Positions 27,553-34,498 of a stretch of DNA of 64,000 bases are shown piece after piece. The number at the start of each line of letters is the position of its first letter. Positions within the stretch are counted from its first letter, which is position 1. The notes beneath the pieces are model-generated. The model had not been told where the DNA came from. It saw nothing but the letters and a program-made list of their open reading frames with translations, and did no database searches. The position numbers and the translations under genes are program-made. The stretch comes from Streptococcus sanguinis SK1 = NCTC 7863 (GTDB taxonomy: Bacteria; Bacillota; Bacilli; Lactobacillales; Streptococcaceae). The stretch covers positions 697,963 to 761,962 of the forward strand of contig NZ_GL878507.1 in the NCBI RefSeq assembly GCF_000194945.1, given 5' to 3'.

Positions 27553-27582
27553 ATTTTATCATAATTTTCCTAGATTTGTAAA
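27553..27582 (-). promoter_or_regulatory. promoter of the nucleoside salvage operon
   Basis: On the minus strand TTTACA (27582-27577), an 18-bp spacer and TAAAAT (27558-27553), with TG at the extended -10 position. It is very close to the first ATG, which implies a short or absent 5' leader. Confidence 0.55.
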
Positions 27583-27604
27583 TCGTTTTCATTTCTCCAA
27601 AAAG

Positions 27605-27615
27605 TATGTTATACT
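27605..27615 (+). promoter_or_regulatory. coaA promoter
   Basis: TATGTTATACT is an extended -10 located 26 bp upstream of the coaA ATG. A GGAG ribosome site is at 27631. Confidence 0.6.
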
Positions 27616-27640
27616 AAAGTCCATCATACAGGAGCAACTT

Positions 27641-28561
27641 ATGACTAACGAATTTCTTCATTTTGAAAAAATCAGCCGCCATACATGGCAAAACCTGCAT
27701 CGTAAAACAACTCCGCCTCTGACCCAGGCCGAGCTTAATTCTATCAAGAGTTTCAATGACAAAATTAGCCTGCAAGACGTGACGGACATTTACCTCCCCT
27801 TGACCAATCTCATTCAGATTTATAAACGTTCTAAGGAAGACTTGGCTTTTTCCAAGGGGATTTTTCTACAAAAAGAGAGCCGGAAACAGCCCTTTATCAT
27901 TGGTGTTTCTGGCAGTGTGGCCGTTGGGAAATCCACCACCAGCCGTTTGCTGCAGATTTTACTTTCTCGGACTTTTTCAAATGCGACAGTCGAGCTGGTT
28001 ACCACAGACGGCTTCTTGTTTCCTAATCAAATTTTAGAAGCTAACGGCATTTTAAACCGCAAAGGTTTCCCAGAAAGCTATAATATGGAGCTGCTTCTTT
28101 CCTTTCTAGACAGCATAAAAAACGGTCAGGATTTCCAAATTCCAGTCTACTCGCATGAGACTTACGATATCGTTCCTCAAGAAATGCAAGAGGTAAAGGC
28201 AGCTGACTTTGTTATTGTCGAAGGGATTAATGTTTTCCAGAATCCTCAGAACGAGCGCCTATATATGACAGACTTTTTTGACTTTTCAATTTATGTCGAT
28301 GCAGAAGTCGAAAATATTGAAAACTGGTATCTGGATCGCTTTAAAAAAATGCTGACGTTGGCTGAAAACGACCCAAAAAACTACTACCACCGCTTCACCA
28401 CGCAATCAGAAGAGGAAGTAGTAACCTTCGCCCATAATGTTTGGAAAAGCATTAACCTTGTCAACCTGCTAGACTACATTGAGCCAACCCGCAATCGAGC
28501 AGAAATTATCCTGCATAAAGCCGGAAATCATGAAATTGATGAAATTTACTTAAAAAAATAA
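27641..28561 (+). CDS. coaA: pantothenate kinase, type I
   Basis: First step of coenzyme A synthesis, phosphorylating pantothenate. The 306 residues show the P-loop [15 protein letters not shown] near residue 90, [10 protein letters not shown] near 120 and the P-loop kinase core typical of prokaryotic CoaA. ATG at 27641 is used because GGAG lies 7 bp upstream; a 44-codon upstream extension of the same frame overlaps the divergent methyltransferase gene and promoter and is rejected. Confidence 0.96.
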   Translation: MTNEFLHFEKISRHTWQNLHRKTTPPLTQAELNSIKSFNDKISLQDVTDIYLPLTNLIQIYKRSKEDLAFSKGIFLQKESRKQPFIIGVSGSVAVGKSTTSRLLQILLSRTFSNATVELVTTDGFLFPNQILEANGILNRKGFPESYNMELLLSFLDSIKNGQDFQIPVYSHETYDIVPQEMQEVKAADFVIVEGINVFQNPQNERLYMTDFFDFSIYVDAEVENIENWYLDRFKKMLTLAENDPKNYYHRFTTQSEEEVVTFAHNVWKSINLVNLLDYIEPTRNRAEIILHKAGNHEIDEIYLKK

Positions 28562-28567
28562 AAAAGC

Positions 28568-28596
28568 TTGTCAAATCCTAATTTTTCATATATAAT
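28568..28596 (+). promoter_or_regulatory. rpsT promoter
   Basis: TTGTCA (28568-28573), a 17-bp spacer and TATAAT (28591-28596). Confidence 0.8.
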
Positions 28597-28631
28597 TAGA
28601 TAGTTAGTATTTTCAATGGAGGTGAAACAAC

Positions 28632-28868
28632 TTGGCAAACATTAAGTCAGCTATCAAACGCGCTGAATTGAACGTGAAACATAACGAAAAAAACTCAGCT
28701 CAAAAGTCAGCTATGCGTACTGCAATCAAATCATTTGAAGCAAACCCATCTGAAGAACTTTTCCGTGCTGCTAGCTCAGCTATCGATAAAGCAGAAACAA
28801 AAGGTTTGATCCACAAAAACAAAGCAAGCCGCGATAAAGCACGCCTTTCAGCTAAACTTGCTAAATAA
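28632..28868 (+). CDS. rpsT: 30S ribosomal protein S20
   Basis: A 78-residue, Lys/Ala-rich helical 16S rRNA-binding protein beginning (M)[12 protein letters not shown]. The initiation codon is TTG at 28632, preceded by GGAGGTGAAACAAC. A weak start codon is a known feature of rpsT in other bacteria, where it takes part in autoregulation. Codon use is highly biased, as for the other ribosomal genes. Confidence 0.96.
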   Translation: MANIKSAIKRAELNVKHNEKNSAQKSAMRTAIKSFEANPSEELFRAASSAIDKAETKGLIHKNKASRDKARLSAKLAK

Positions 28869-28875
28869 TGCATAC

Positions 28876-28902
28876 AAAGGGAGCTCTCAGGAGCTTTTTT
28901 TG
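28876..28902 (+). terminator. terminator after rpsT
   Basis: A short hairpin AGCTC-TCAG-GAGCT is followed by seven T residues, 13 bp past the rpsT stop. Confidence 0.7.
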
Positions 28903-28925
28903 TTTCTCACACAAAGGAGGTAGGG

Positions 28926-29447
28926 ATGAAAATAGCAATCATCGGTTATTCTGGTTCTGGCAAATCCACTCTAGCAGCACAACTGTCCAAGCACGGCTCC
29001 ATTCCCAAACTTCACATGGATACATTGCAGTTCCAACCCGGCTGGAAGGATAGTGATCGTGATTGGATGCGAGAACAGATGGACAATTTTTTGTCAAAAA
29101 ATACCGACTGGATCATTGATGGCAACTACTCTTGGTGTTTTTATGAACGGCGGATGGCAGAAGCCGACCAAATCATCTTTCTGAACTTCTCTCGCTGGAA
29201 CTGCCTCTATCGAGCTTTCAAACGCTATCTAAAATACCGAAATCGGACCAGAGAAAGCATGGCTCCCGGCTGCCCCGAAAAGTTTGACTGGGAGTTTATC
29301 TGCTGGGTTCTTTGGAAAGGACGACGTCAGACTGCACTGGCAAGATATAAGAAAATCCGACAAACTTTTCCTCAGAAATTCTACGAATTAAGTAACCAAA
29401 AAGAACTGACCAACTTCTTACAGAACCTAAAAACAAGCGAGCCCTAA
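28926..29447 (+). CDS. P-loop kinase-like protein (FlaR-type "topology modulation" family)
   Basis: A 173-residue P-loop NTPase related to adenylate and shikimate kinases, with Walker A GYSGSGKSTLA near residue 7. Family members are often labelled DNA topology modulation protein FlaR, but the fold suggests a small-molecule kinase. Other conserved features are the HMDTLQFQPGW segment near 33, IIDGNYSW near 63 and the lid-like arginine-rich RYLKYRNRTRES near 100. AAAGGAGG lies just upstream. The substrate is unknown. It is convergent with the TetR gene. Confidence 0.8.
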   Translation: MKIAIIGYSGSGKSTLAAQLSKHGSIPKLHMDTLQFQPGWKDSDRDWMREQMDNFLSKNTDWIIDGNYSWCFYERRMAEADQIIFLNFSRWNCLYRAFKRYLKYRNRTRESMAPGCPEKFDWEFICWVLWKGRRQTALARYKKIRQTFPQKFYELSNQKELTNFLQNLKTSEP

Positions 29448-29465
29448 TGACTCACTTGTTTTTAT
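29432..29465. terminator. bidirectional terminator between convergent genes
   Basis: A 10-bp stem AACAAGCGAG/CTCACTTGTT (29432-29441 with 29451-29460, one mismatch) with a 9-base loop has a T-run on the plus side and an A-rich flank. It overlaps the 3' end of the kinase-like gene. Confidence 0.75.
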
Positions 29466-30037
29466 TTGATTTTCTTTTTCTGGGGAAAGAGGGGCAGACC
29501 TAAAGAAGCTATTTTTTCAGCTGGAACTTTCATACCGTCCTTAATCCACTTGGAAAGAACGGAAACAACTGCCGAACTCCAGAAGGAATTCATGTAAGAG
29601 TTAGTCGTTTTCTTAGCATTGCGATTGCGCTTTTCCAAAAAGTCAAACACGGCCTGAGTCAGCAGCTTTTCAAAATTATAGTCAATGGCTAGACTGATAA
29701 CCCGAGCTTCTTTCTTGGCTTCCTTAAAAAGAAAAAGCCAAATTTGGTACATCTCAGTTTTAAAGTTAAACTCTTCCAATTTATCCGTAATACCTCGAAC
29801 AGTGTTTTTAAAAATCTCTTCCAGAATCTGCTCTTTAGAGCTATAATTGCGGTAAAATGCAGCGCGGGAAACCCCTGCTCGCTCAACCAGCTCTGAAATC
29901 GTAATTTTTTTGAGTTCTTTCTTCTCCAGCAGCTGCATGAGAGAAATTTCCAGAGACTCTCTCGTGATTTGATTGGATTCCTGATTGTATTTCTTTAAAT
30001 TCGCGAGTGATTTTTCCGATATTTTCTTTTCCGACAT
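29462..30037 (-). CDS. TetR-family transcriptional regulator
   Basis: A 191-residue regulator. Its N-terminal TetR HTH (about 20-70) includes KKITISELVERAGVSRAAFY, which is the recognition segment. The C-terminal domain resembles the DhaS-like type common in streptococci. It is divergent from a DegV-family gene, and an 11-bp inverted repeat lies in the shared intergenic region. The target and ligand are unknown; control of the degV-type gene is inferred. Confidence 0.88.
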   Translation of the reverse strand: MSEKKISEKSLANLKKYNQESNQITRESLEISLMQLLEKKELKKITISELVERAGVSRAAFYRNYSSKEQILEEIFKNTVRGITDKLEEFNFKTEMYQIWLFLFKEAKKEARVISLAIDYNFEKLLTQAVFDFLEKRNRNAKKTTNSYMNSFWSSAVVSVLSKWIKDGMKVPAEKIASLGLPLFPQKKKIK

Positions 30038-30096
30038 AACAATTTCTTCCCTCTTGTATCAGCTGACAGTTTCCGCTTTCTAGTAAGCATCCTTCA

Positions 30097-30105
30097 TGTT
30101 ATAAT
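30097..30105 (+). promoter_or_regulatory. degV-type gene promoter (extended -10)
   Basis: TGTTATAAT is a consensus -10 with a TG extension. Transcription starting near 30112 would place the 30122-30161 inverted repeat in the 5' leader. Confidence 0.55.
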
Positions 30106-30121
30106 TTTAAAAAAAGACAGG

Positions 30122-30161
30122 TTTTTTGTCAATTTTTTTATTGTACATACTTGACAAAAAA
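30122..30161. promoter_or_regulatory. inverted repeat in the tetR-degV intergenic region
   Basis: A perfect 11-bp inverted repeat TTTTTTGTCAA / TTGACAAAAAA is separated by 18 bp and ends next to the degV-type ribosome site. It is a possible operator for the divergent TetR regulator or an RNA stem masking the ribosome site. Confidence 0.5.
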
Positions 30162-30171
30162 GGAGAAAAAT

Positions 30172-31014
30172 ATGACTTGGAAAATTATAGCTGACTCTGG
30201 CTGTGACTTTCGTGAAATGGCAAACTTGGCCAAAGACACTCAATTTGAAAGTGTTCCCTTGACCATTCAAGTGGAAAATGAAATCTTTGTAGATGATAAG
30301 CAACTTGAAATTGACCTGATGATGGAGAAGATGTATGCTTCTTCTGCTGCTTCAAAGTCTGCCTGCCCTAGTCCAGATGACTATCTCAAAAGCTTTGAGG
30401 GAGCTGATAAGATCTTTGTGGTGACTATCACTGGAACTCTATCTGGCAGCAATAATAGTGCACAGGTTGCTAAGAAAATCTTTTTGGAAGAACATCCTGA
30501 CGCACAGATTCATGTCATTGATAGTCTTTCTGCTGGCGGAGAGGTGGACTTGCTTGTGACTAAACTCAATGAACTCATTCAGCAAGATCTCAGCTTTGAT
30601 GAAGTCGTTGAAGTCATTAGTCGCTATCAAGAGAAAACCAAGCTTCTCTTCGTTCTGGCAAAGGTAGATAACTTGGTCAAAAACGGTAGGCTTAGCAAAC
30701 TTCTGGGAACCGTTGTCGGCTTGCTCAATATCCGCATGGTCGGTGAAGCTAGCCAGACCGGCACGTTAGAGCTTCTGCAAAAGGCACGCGGTCCGAAAAA
30801 GGCACTTGCTTCTGCAATCGAAGAGCTACTCAAAGCCGGTTACAAGGGTGGCCGACTCATTATCGCTCACCGAAATAACGAAAAATTCTGCCAACAATTT
30901 AGTCAACTGGTACAAGAAAAGTATCCTCAAGCTCAAATCGAAATGGTGCCGACTTCAGGTCTCTGCAGCTTCTATGCTGAAGAAGGCGGAATCTTAATGG
31001 GCTACGAAATTTAA
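30172..31014 (+). CDS. DegV family fatty-acid-binding protein
   Basis: A 280-residue DegV/FakB-type protein. The family binds a free fatty acid and, as FakB, presents it to the kinase FakA. Seen here are the N-terminal IIADSGCDF motif, the ITGTLSGSNNSAQVA segment near residue 90 and the two-domain length. ATG at 30172 follows AAGGAGAAAAAT; a 7-codon upstream extension is not needed. Monocistronic with a very strong terminator. Which acyl chain it binds cannot be read from sequence. Confidence 0.9.
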   Translation: MTWKIIADSGCDFREMANLAKDTQFESVPLTIQVENEIFVDDKQLEIDLMMEKMYASSAASKSACPSPDDYLKSFEGADKIFVVTITGTLSGSNNSAQVAKKIFLEEHPDAQIHVIDSLSAGGEVDLLVTKLNELIQQDLSFDEVVEVISRYQEKTKLLFVLAKVDNLVKNGRLSKLLGTVVGLLNIRMVGEASQTGTLELLQKARGPKKALASAIEELLKAGYKGGRLIIAHRNNEKFCQQFSQLVQEKYPQAQIEMVPTSGLCSFYAEEGGILMGYEI

Positions 31015-31027
31015 TAAGGTATTTAAA

Positions 31028-31075
31028 AAAGTAAAGAATTAGGCTAAGATAATTGACCTAATTCTTTACTTTTTC
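31028..31075 (+). terminator. strong rho-independent terminator after the degV-type gene
   Basis: A perfect 16-bp stem AAAGTAAAGAATTAGG/CCTAATTCTTTACTTT (31028-31043 with 31057-31072) is followed by TTTTTC-type sequence. Confidence 0.92.
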
Positions 31076-31093
31076 GATTTAATTCGCTATAAT
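31065..31093 (+). promoter_or_regulatory. promoter of the HdiR-like regulator
   Basis: TTTACT (31065-31070) is 17 bp before TATAAT (31088-31093). The -35 overlaps the right arm of the preceding terminator. Confidence 0.5.
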
Positions 31094-31118
31094 AAAACCA
31101 AGTAAAGGAGTTGATATT

Positions 31119-31892
31119 ATGGCCAGAGGAAGAGGCGCAGCAAGCCCCCAAGACAAGGAAGCAAGTCTTCTCATTTCTAAAAAACTCAAAGAACTTCTCA
31201 AGGAAACAGGTAAGAAACAAGTTGAGCTATCTCGTGAAACAGGCATTCCTGCTAGTACACTCACTGGCTATATCAAAGGAACATCTCTGCCTATCGCAGC
31301 CAATCTAGAAAAGATTGCAAGATTTTTCGACGTAGAGGTTGAAGAAATCGACCCTCGTTACCGACTAATTGCAGATATCCCTCAACAATTTCCCGATTTA
31401 AATCGTATTTATCAGCAACTTGACCAAGACAGACAGGAGAAAGGATTAAAGCTACTAGAAGCTAGCCTGACTGAGCAAGAAACACAAGCCAGCTTAAAGG
31501 ATGACTACTTCCCCTACTTGGTCTATGAGAATTACTATCTCTCTCAGCATAAGCCTGAACAAGCTGATTTAGTCTGGCTGGACAGAGAAATTGACTACGA
31601 TATTGCCCTTTGGGTACGAACTGACTCGTTAGAGCCCAAGTATCCGAGAGATTCCGTAGCCCTAATCAAGCAGACTCATTTCGAACTTGCTGGCGCAATC
31701 TATGCTATTGACTATGACGGTCAAACCATTATAAAAAGAGTCTTCAACGATCCATCCGGTATTCGTCTAATTTCCCTTAATAAAAAATACAGTGATAAGT
31801 TTATCCCGCATGAGGAAGAACCTAAACTTATCGGTCGAGTTATGGCGACTTTCATGCCACTGGATGTAGAAAAAATAAAGAAAAACAAATAA
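31119..31892 (+). CDS. XRE-family regulator with S24 (LexA/HdiR-like) peptidase domain
   Basis: A 257-residue regulator. An N-terminal XRE helix-turn-helix (about 18-75, KKQVELSRETGIPASTLTGY) is joined to a C-terminal S24 domain (about 150-245). The candidate catalytic serine is Ser170 in RTDSLEPKY and the candidate lysine is Lys206 in QTIIKRVF, matching the Ser/Lys dyad of LexA and HdiR. Relatives such as lactococcal HdiR respond to DNA damage through RecA-stimulated self-cleavage. The linker (about 80-160) has no Ala-Gly or Cys-Gly pair, so the usual cleavage site is not evident. Monocistronic. Confidence 0.85.
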   Translation: MARGRGAASPQDKEASLLISKKLKELLKETGKKQVELSRETGIPASTLTGYIKGTSLPIAANLEKIARFFDVEVEEIDPRYRLIADIPQQFPDLNRIYQQLDQDRQEKGLKLLEASLTEQETQASLKDDYFPYLVYENYYLSQHKPEQADLVWLDREIDYDIALWVRTDSLEPKYPRDSVALIKQTHFELAGAIYAIDYDGQTIIKRVFNDPSGIRLISLNKKYSDKFIPHEEEPKLIGRVMATFMPLDVEKIKKNK

Positions 31893-31923
31893 CAGTTCTG
31901 CAAATGTACAGAACTGTTATTTT
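31891..31923 (+). terminator. terminator after the HdiR-like gene
   Basis: A perfect 10-bp stem AACAGTTCTG/CAGAACTGTT with an 8-base loop is followed by ATTTTTA. It begins at the last base pairs of the gene. Confidence 0.85.
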
Positions 31924-31937
31924 TATGATTATCAGTC

Positions 31938-31968
31938 AAAAAATCAGAAAGTCTTTCGACTTCCTGAT
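31938..31968 (-). terminator. terminator after the ABC exporter operon
   Basis: On the minus strand ATCAGGAAGTC/GACTTTCTGAT (one mismatch) with a GAAA tetraloop is followed by TTTTTTGA. Confidence 0.85.
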
Positions 31969-31974
31969 GCTTGT

Positions 31975-33612
31975 TTAATAAAATACTGCTAACTCTTCAT
32001 TCAGCTTTTTCATGTAGTATTTGTGGACTATATAAGACAACACAGCTAATCCTACTAGAACTAGAGCCGCTATCATATAAATTACTAGAGGCGCAAGAAC
32101 ATTGGATATAAAGAAGAGAAGAGTAATGACAATCATCATTCCTAAAATAAGAGCGATGGCTAGGAGAGTTTTCACTATATTGTTATCTCGGCTCATCAAT
32201 TCTGTGACATTGGACCAATTAGTCACCAGATGCTTGTAGTCTCGGTAGTAACCCCAAGAACTCCACATTAAACTAATCAAGACCCAAACAATCACCATGC
32301 CCAAGAAAGTGACTGGATGCATACCGGAAACAAGGCTGGTTATGAAAAACAAGGTCAGAGGCAGGATAGACTGGACGGCAAAGAGTTGCCAAAACTTCAG
32401 ATGAATATATTGCTTCAAATCAAAGGGTAAAACCTTGAGATAATCAAAATTTTCCCTTTCCAGAGAAATCCCAATAGCCGTGAGGTTGCTGCCGCCTGAG
32501 TTTAGTGTTGCAATCAAAACAGCCAAGGCCATCATTGGCAAGAGGAAACGTGGTCCCAGATAAGAAGTCAAAGACAGGCCGCCTTGTATCATGCCCATTC
32601 CCATACTGAAAATGACAATGTAAGGGAGAAAGGCCGACATAAAGATGGCTTGCATAATGACAGAACCCTCGCTCAAGAGCCTGATATTGTAACGCCAGAC
32701 AAACTTTTTAAGATTTTTTGCTTCCGCAATATTGATGTCATGCACGCGCTCCCGCTTTCCTACTGAAGAGCCCGTCATCAGGGCTGCCTCATAAAACTCA
32801 GGAATCACCTTGGTCTTTACGATGAAAAATAGAAGAGCCGCAACTGCCACCCATCCCAAAAATCCCAGCAGGGAAGCTGTATGAAAAGGATGAAGAATAA
32901 AATCATAAAAGGCTTGAACTGGCAGGAAGAAAGCTTTAACCTCTGTACGATTTACAACGCTTCTGCTATTCATTTGATTAATCATAAAATAGAGGAAAAA
33001 GGATCCGACGGAAACAAGAGCCAAAATGACATTGGACAGGATGGTCTTGTACTTTCTGAAAAATGCTGTCTTGGTAATAAAGTGGACGGCAATCAAAATC
33101 AGAAAGGTGATAACTGAACTTAAAATCAGAATAGCAAGCAGAGCCAAGGGCAGGCCCAAGAAAGGATTGCCACCTTGAAAAGCCAGAACCAAGAAATAAC
33201 TGAACATAGGCAGAATGGCAATCAGCAAGGTCAGGATAACTGAAATGCTTTTGCCGACGATGATTTCTGCTTCGCTAAAAGCGTAGGGACGGTAAGATTG
33301 CAAGTCTTTGCTTTCATAAAAGACATTGTAAAAAACCAGGAAGCCCTGAGACATTGAAAAGAGTGCAAAAGCGGAAACCAAATTGGCAAAGAGACCAGGA
33401 TTGCCAACCAGTTGGTTCAGGGAGCCCATCAAACCGAAAAGAAAGAGATAGACCAGTCCTAAGATCAGATACATGCGGATAGCCTTCAGCGATACATTGA
33501 CCTTACGCTCAGGATTCTTAGCTTGCATCTTGCGGTACTGCTGCAGCTGAGACGGCTGAATGGCGTATAGGATATTGATATCGACTAGTTTTTTTATAGC
33601 TTTAATACGCAT
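31975..33612 (-). CDS. ABC-2-type exporter permease
   Basis: A 545-residue membrane protein with about twelve to fourteen hydrophobic segments and long soluble N-terminal and central loops. It has the character of a large ABC exporter permease of unknown substrate. It partners the ATPase encoded immediately upstream, with 11 bp of overlap. There is no peptidase domain and no adjacent two-component system or bacteriocin gene, so a specific role in peptide export or immunity cannot be assigned. Confidence 0.82.
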   Translation of the reverse strand: MRIKAIKKLVDINILYAIQPSQLQQYRKMQAKNPERKVNVSLKAIRMYLILGLVYLFLFGLMGSLNQLVGNPGLFANLVSAFALFSMSQGFLVFYNVFYESKDLQSYRPYAFSEAEIIVGKSISVILTLLIAILPMFSYFLVLAFQGGNPFLGLPLALLAILILSSVITFLILIAVHFITKTAFFRKYKTILSNVILALVSVGSFFLYFMINQMNSRSVVNRTEVKAFFLPVQAFYDFILHPFHTASLLGFLGWVAVAALLFFIVKTKVIPEFYEAALMTGSSVGKRERVHDINIAEAKNLKKFVWRYNIRLLSEGSVIMQAIFMSAFLPYIVIFSMGMGMIQGGLSLTSYLGPRFLLPMMALAVLIATLNSGGSNLTAIGISLERENFDYLKVLPFDLKQYIHLKFWQLFAVQSILPLTLFFITSLVSGMHPVTFLGMVIVWVLISLMWSSWGYYRDYKHLVTNWSNVTELMSRDNNIVKTLLAIALILGMMIVITLLFFISNVLAPLVIYMIAALVLVGLAVLSYIVHKYYMKKLNEELAVFY

Positions 33613-34345
33613 CAGGACTCACCTCTTCTCTGCGGCCCGCTAGGCCAAGATAAATGGTTTCAAGAGACTGTTCTGGATGTTGGCCTTTTAGTTCTTCAAT
33701 CGTTCCATAGAAAATCAATTTCCCTTTTTTGAGAATGGCCACCTTATCACAGAGCTGCTCTGCCACTTCCAAGACGTGGGTTGAAAAGAGAACTGTATTT
33801 CCTTTATCTGCATGTTGGCGCATCATCTGCTTGAGGTCAAAAGCTGCCTGCGGATCAAGACCCGTCAGCGGCTCATCCAGCACCCAAATATCCGGGTCAG
33901 ACAAAAGCGCAGCTATGACAAAAACTTTTTGCCGCATCCCATGAGAGAATGAATCAATGACCTCATACCGATGAGAGCCAAAGTCGAAAAGATGGAGCAG
34001 ATTTCCCAATCGCTCTTCTACTTCAGCATTTGTCATATCGTAAGAAGTCGCTACCAGTTCCCAAAACTCATTGGCAGTTAGACGCAAAAATAGATCTGGT
34101 GAATCAGCTACATAGCCAATTTTTTTCTTGATTTCCAAGCGATTAGCGGATAATTCTTTCCCATCCACAAAAATCTGACCACTGCTAGGATTGATAACAC
34201 TGACCAATGACTTAATGGTAGTAGATTTTCCGGCGCCATTGTGACCAATCAGACCGACGATTTCTCCGCTTTGCAAGGTCAGATTCAGCTGATTGAGAGC
34301 TACCGTTCCTTCATAAACTTTAGTGACATCTTTAAATTCAATCAT
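33602..34345 (-). CDS. ABC transporter ATP-binding protein
   Basis: A 247-residue ATPase with Walker A GLIGHNGAGKSTTIK near residue 31, the signature FSHGMRQKVFVIAALLSDP near 132 and Walker B IWVLDEPLTGLDP near 155. This is the CcmA/drug-exporter subfamily that pairs with ABC-2 permeases. It is first of the two-gene exporter operon and its stop overlaps the permease start. A TATACT -10-like element lies about 35 bp upstream of the ATG. Confidence 0.93.
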   Translation of the reverse strand: MIEFKDVTKVYEGTVALNQLNLTLQSGEIVGLIGHNGAGKSTTIKSLVSVINPSSGQIFVDGKELSANRLEIKKKIGYVADSPDLFLRLTANEFWELVATSYDMTNAEVEERLGNLLHLFDFGSHRYEVIDSFSHGMRQKVFVIAALLSDPDIWVLDEPLTGLDPQAAFDLKQMMRQHADKGNTVLFSTHVLEVAEQLCDKVAILKKGKLIFYGTIEELKGQHPEQSLETIYLGLAGRREEVSPDAY

Positions 34346-34440
34346 AAGAGAGCTCCTTTACCGATTTCTATACAGATTAGTATACTCTTTTTGCGGCTTT
34401 TTGTCTCGTCTCTGCCTAAGGTCAGATACAAGATAAAGCT

Positions 34441-34487
34441 AAAAGCAGCTGAACTTCATCTAACTATGAAATTCTAGCTGCTTTTTT
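34441..34487. terminator. long-loop hairpin after the X-prolyl peptidase gene
   Basis: A 10-bp stem AAAAGCAGCT/AGCTGCTTTT (34441-34450 with 34476-34485) encloses a second near-perfect stem GAACTTCA/TGAAATTC. T-rich sequence flanks mainly the plus-strand end. It lies 12 bp from the peptidase stop and probably terminates it. Confidence 0.65.
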
Positions 34488-34498
34488 AAACAGAACCT

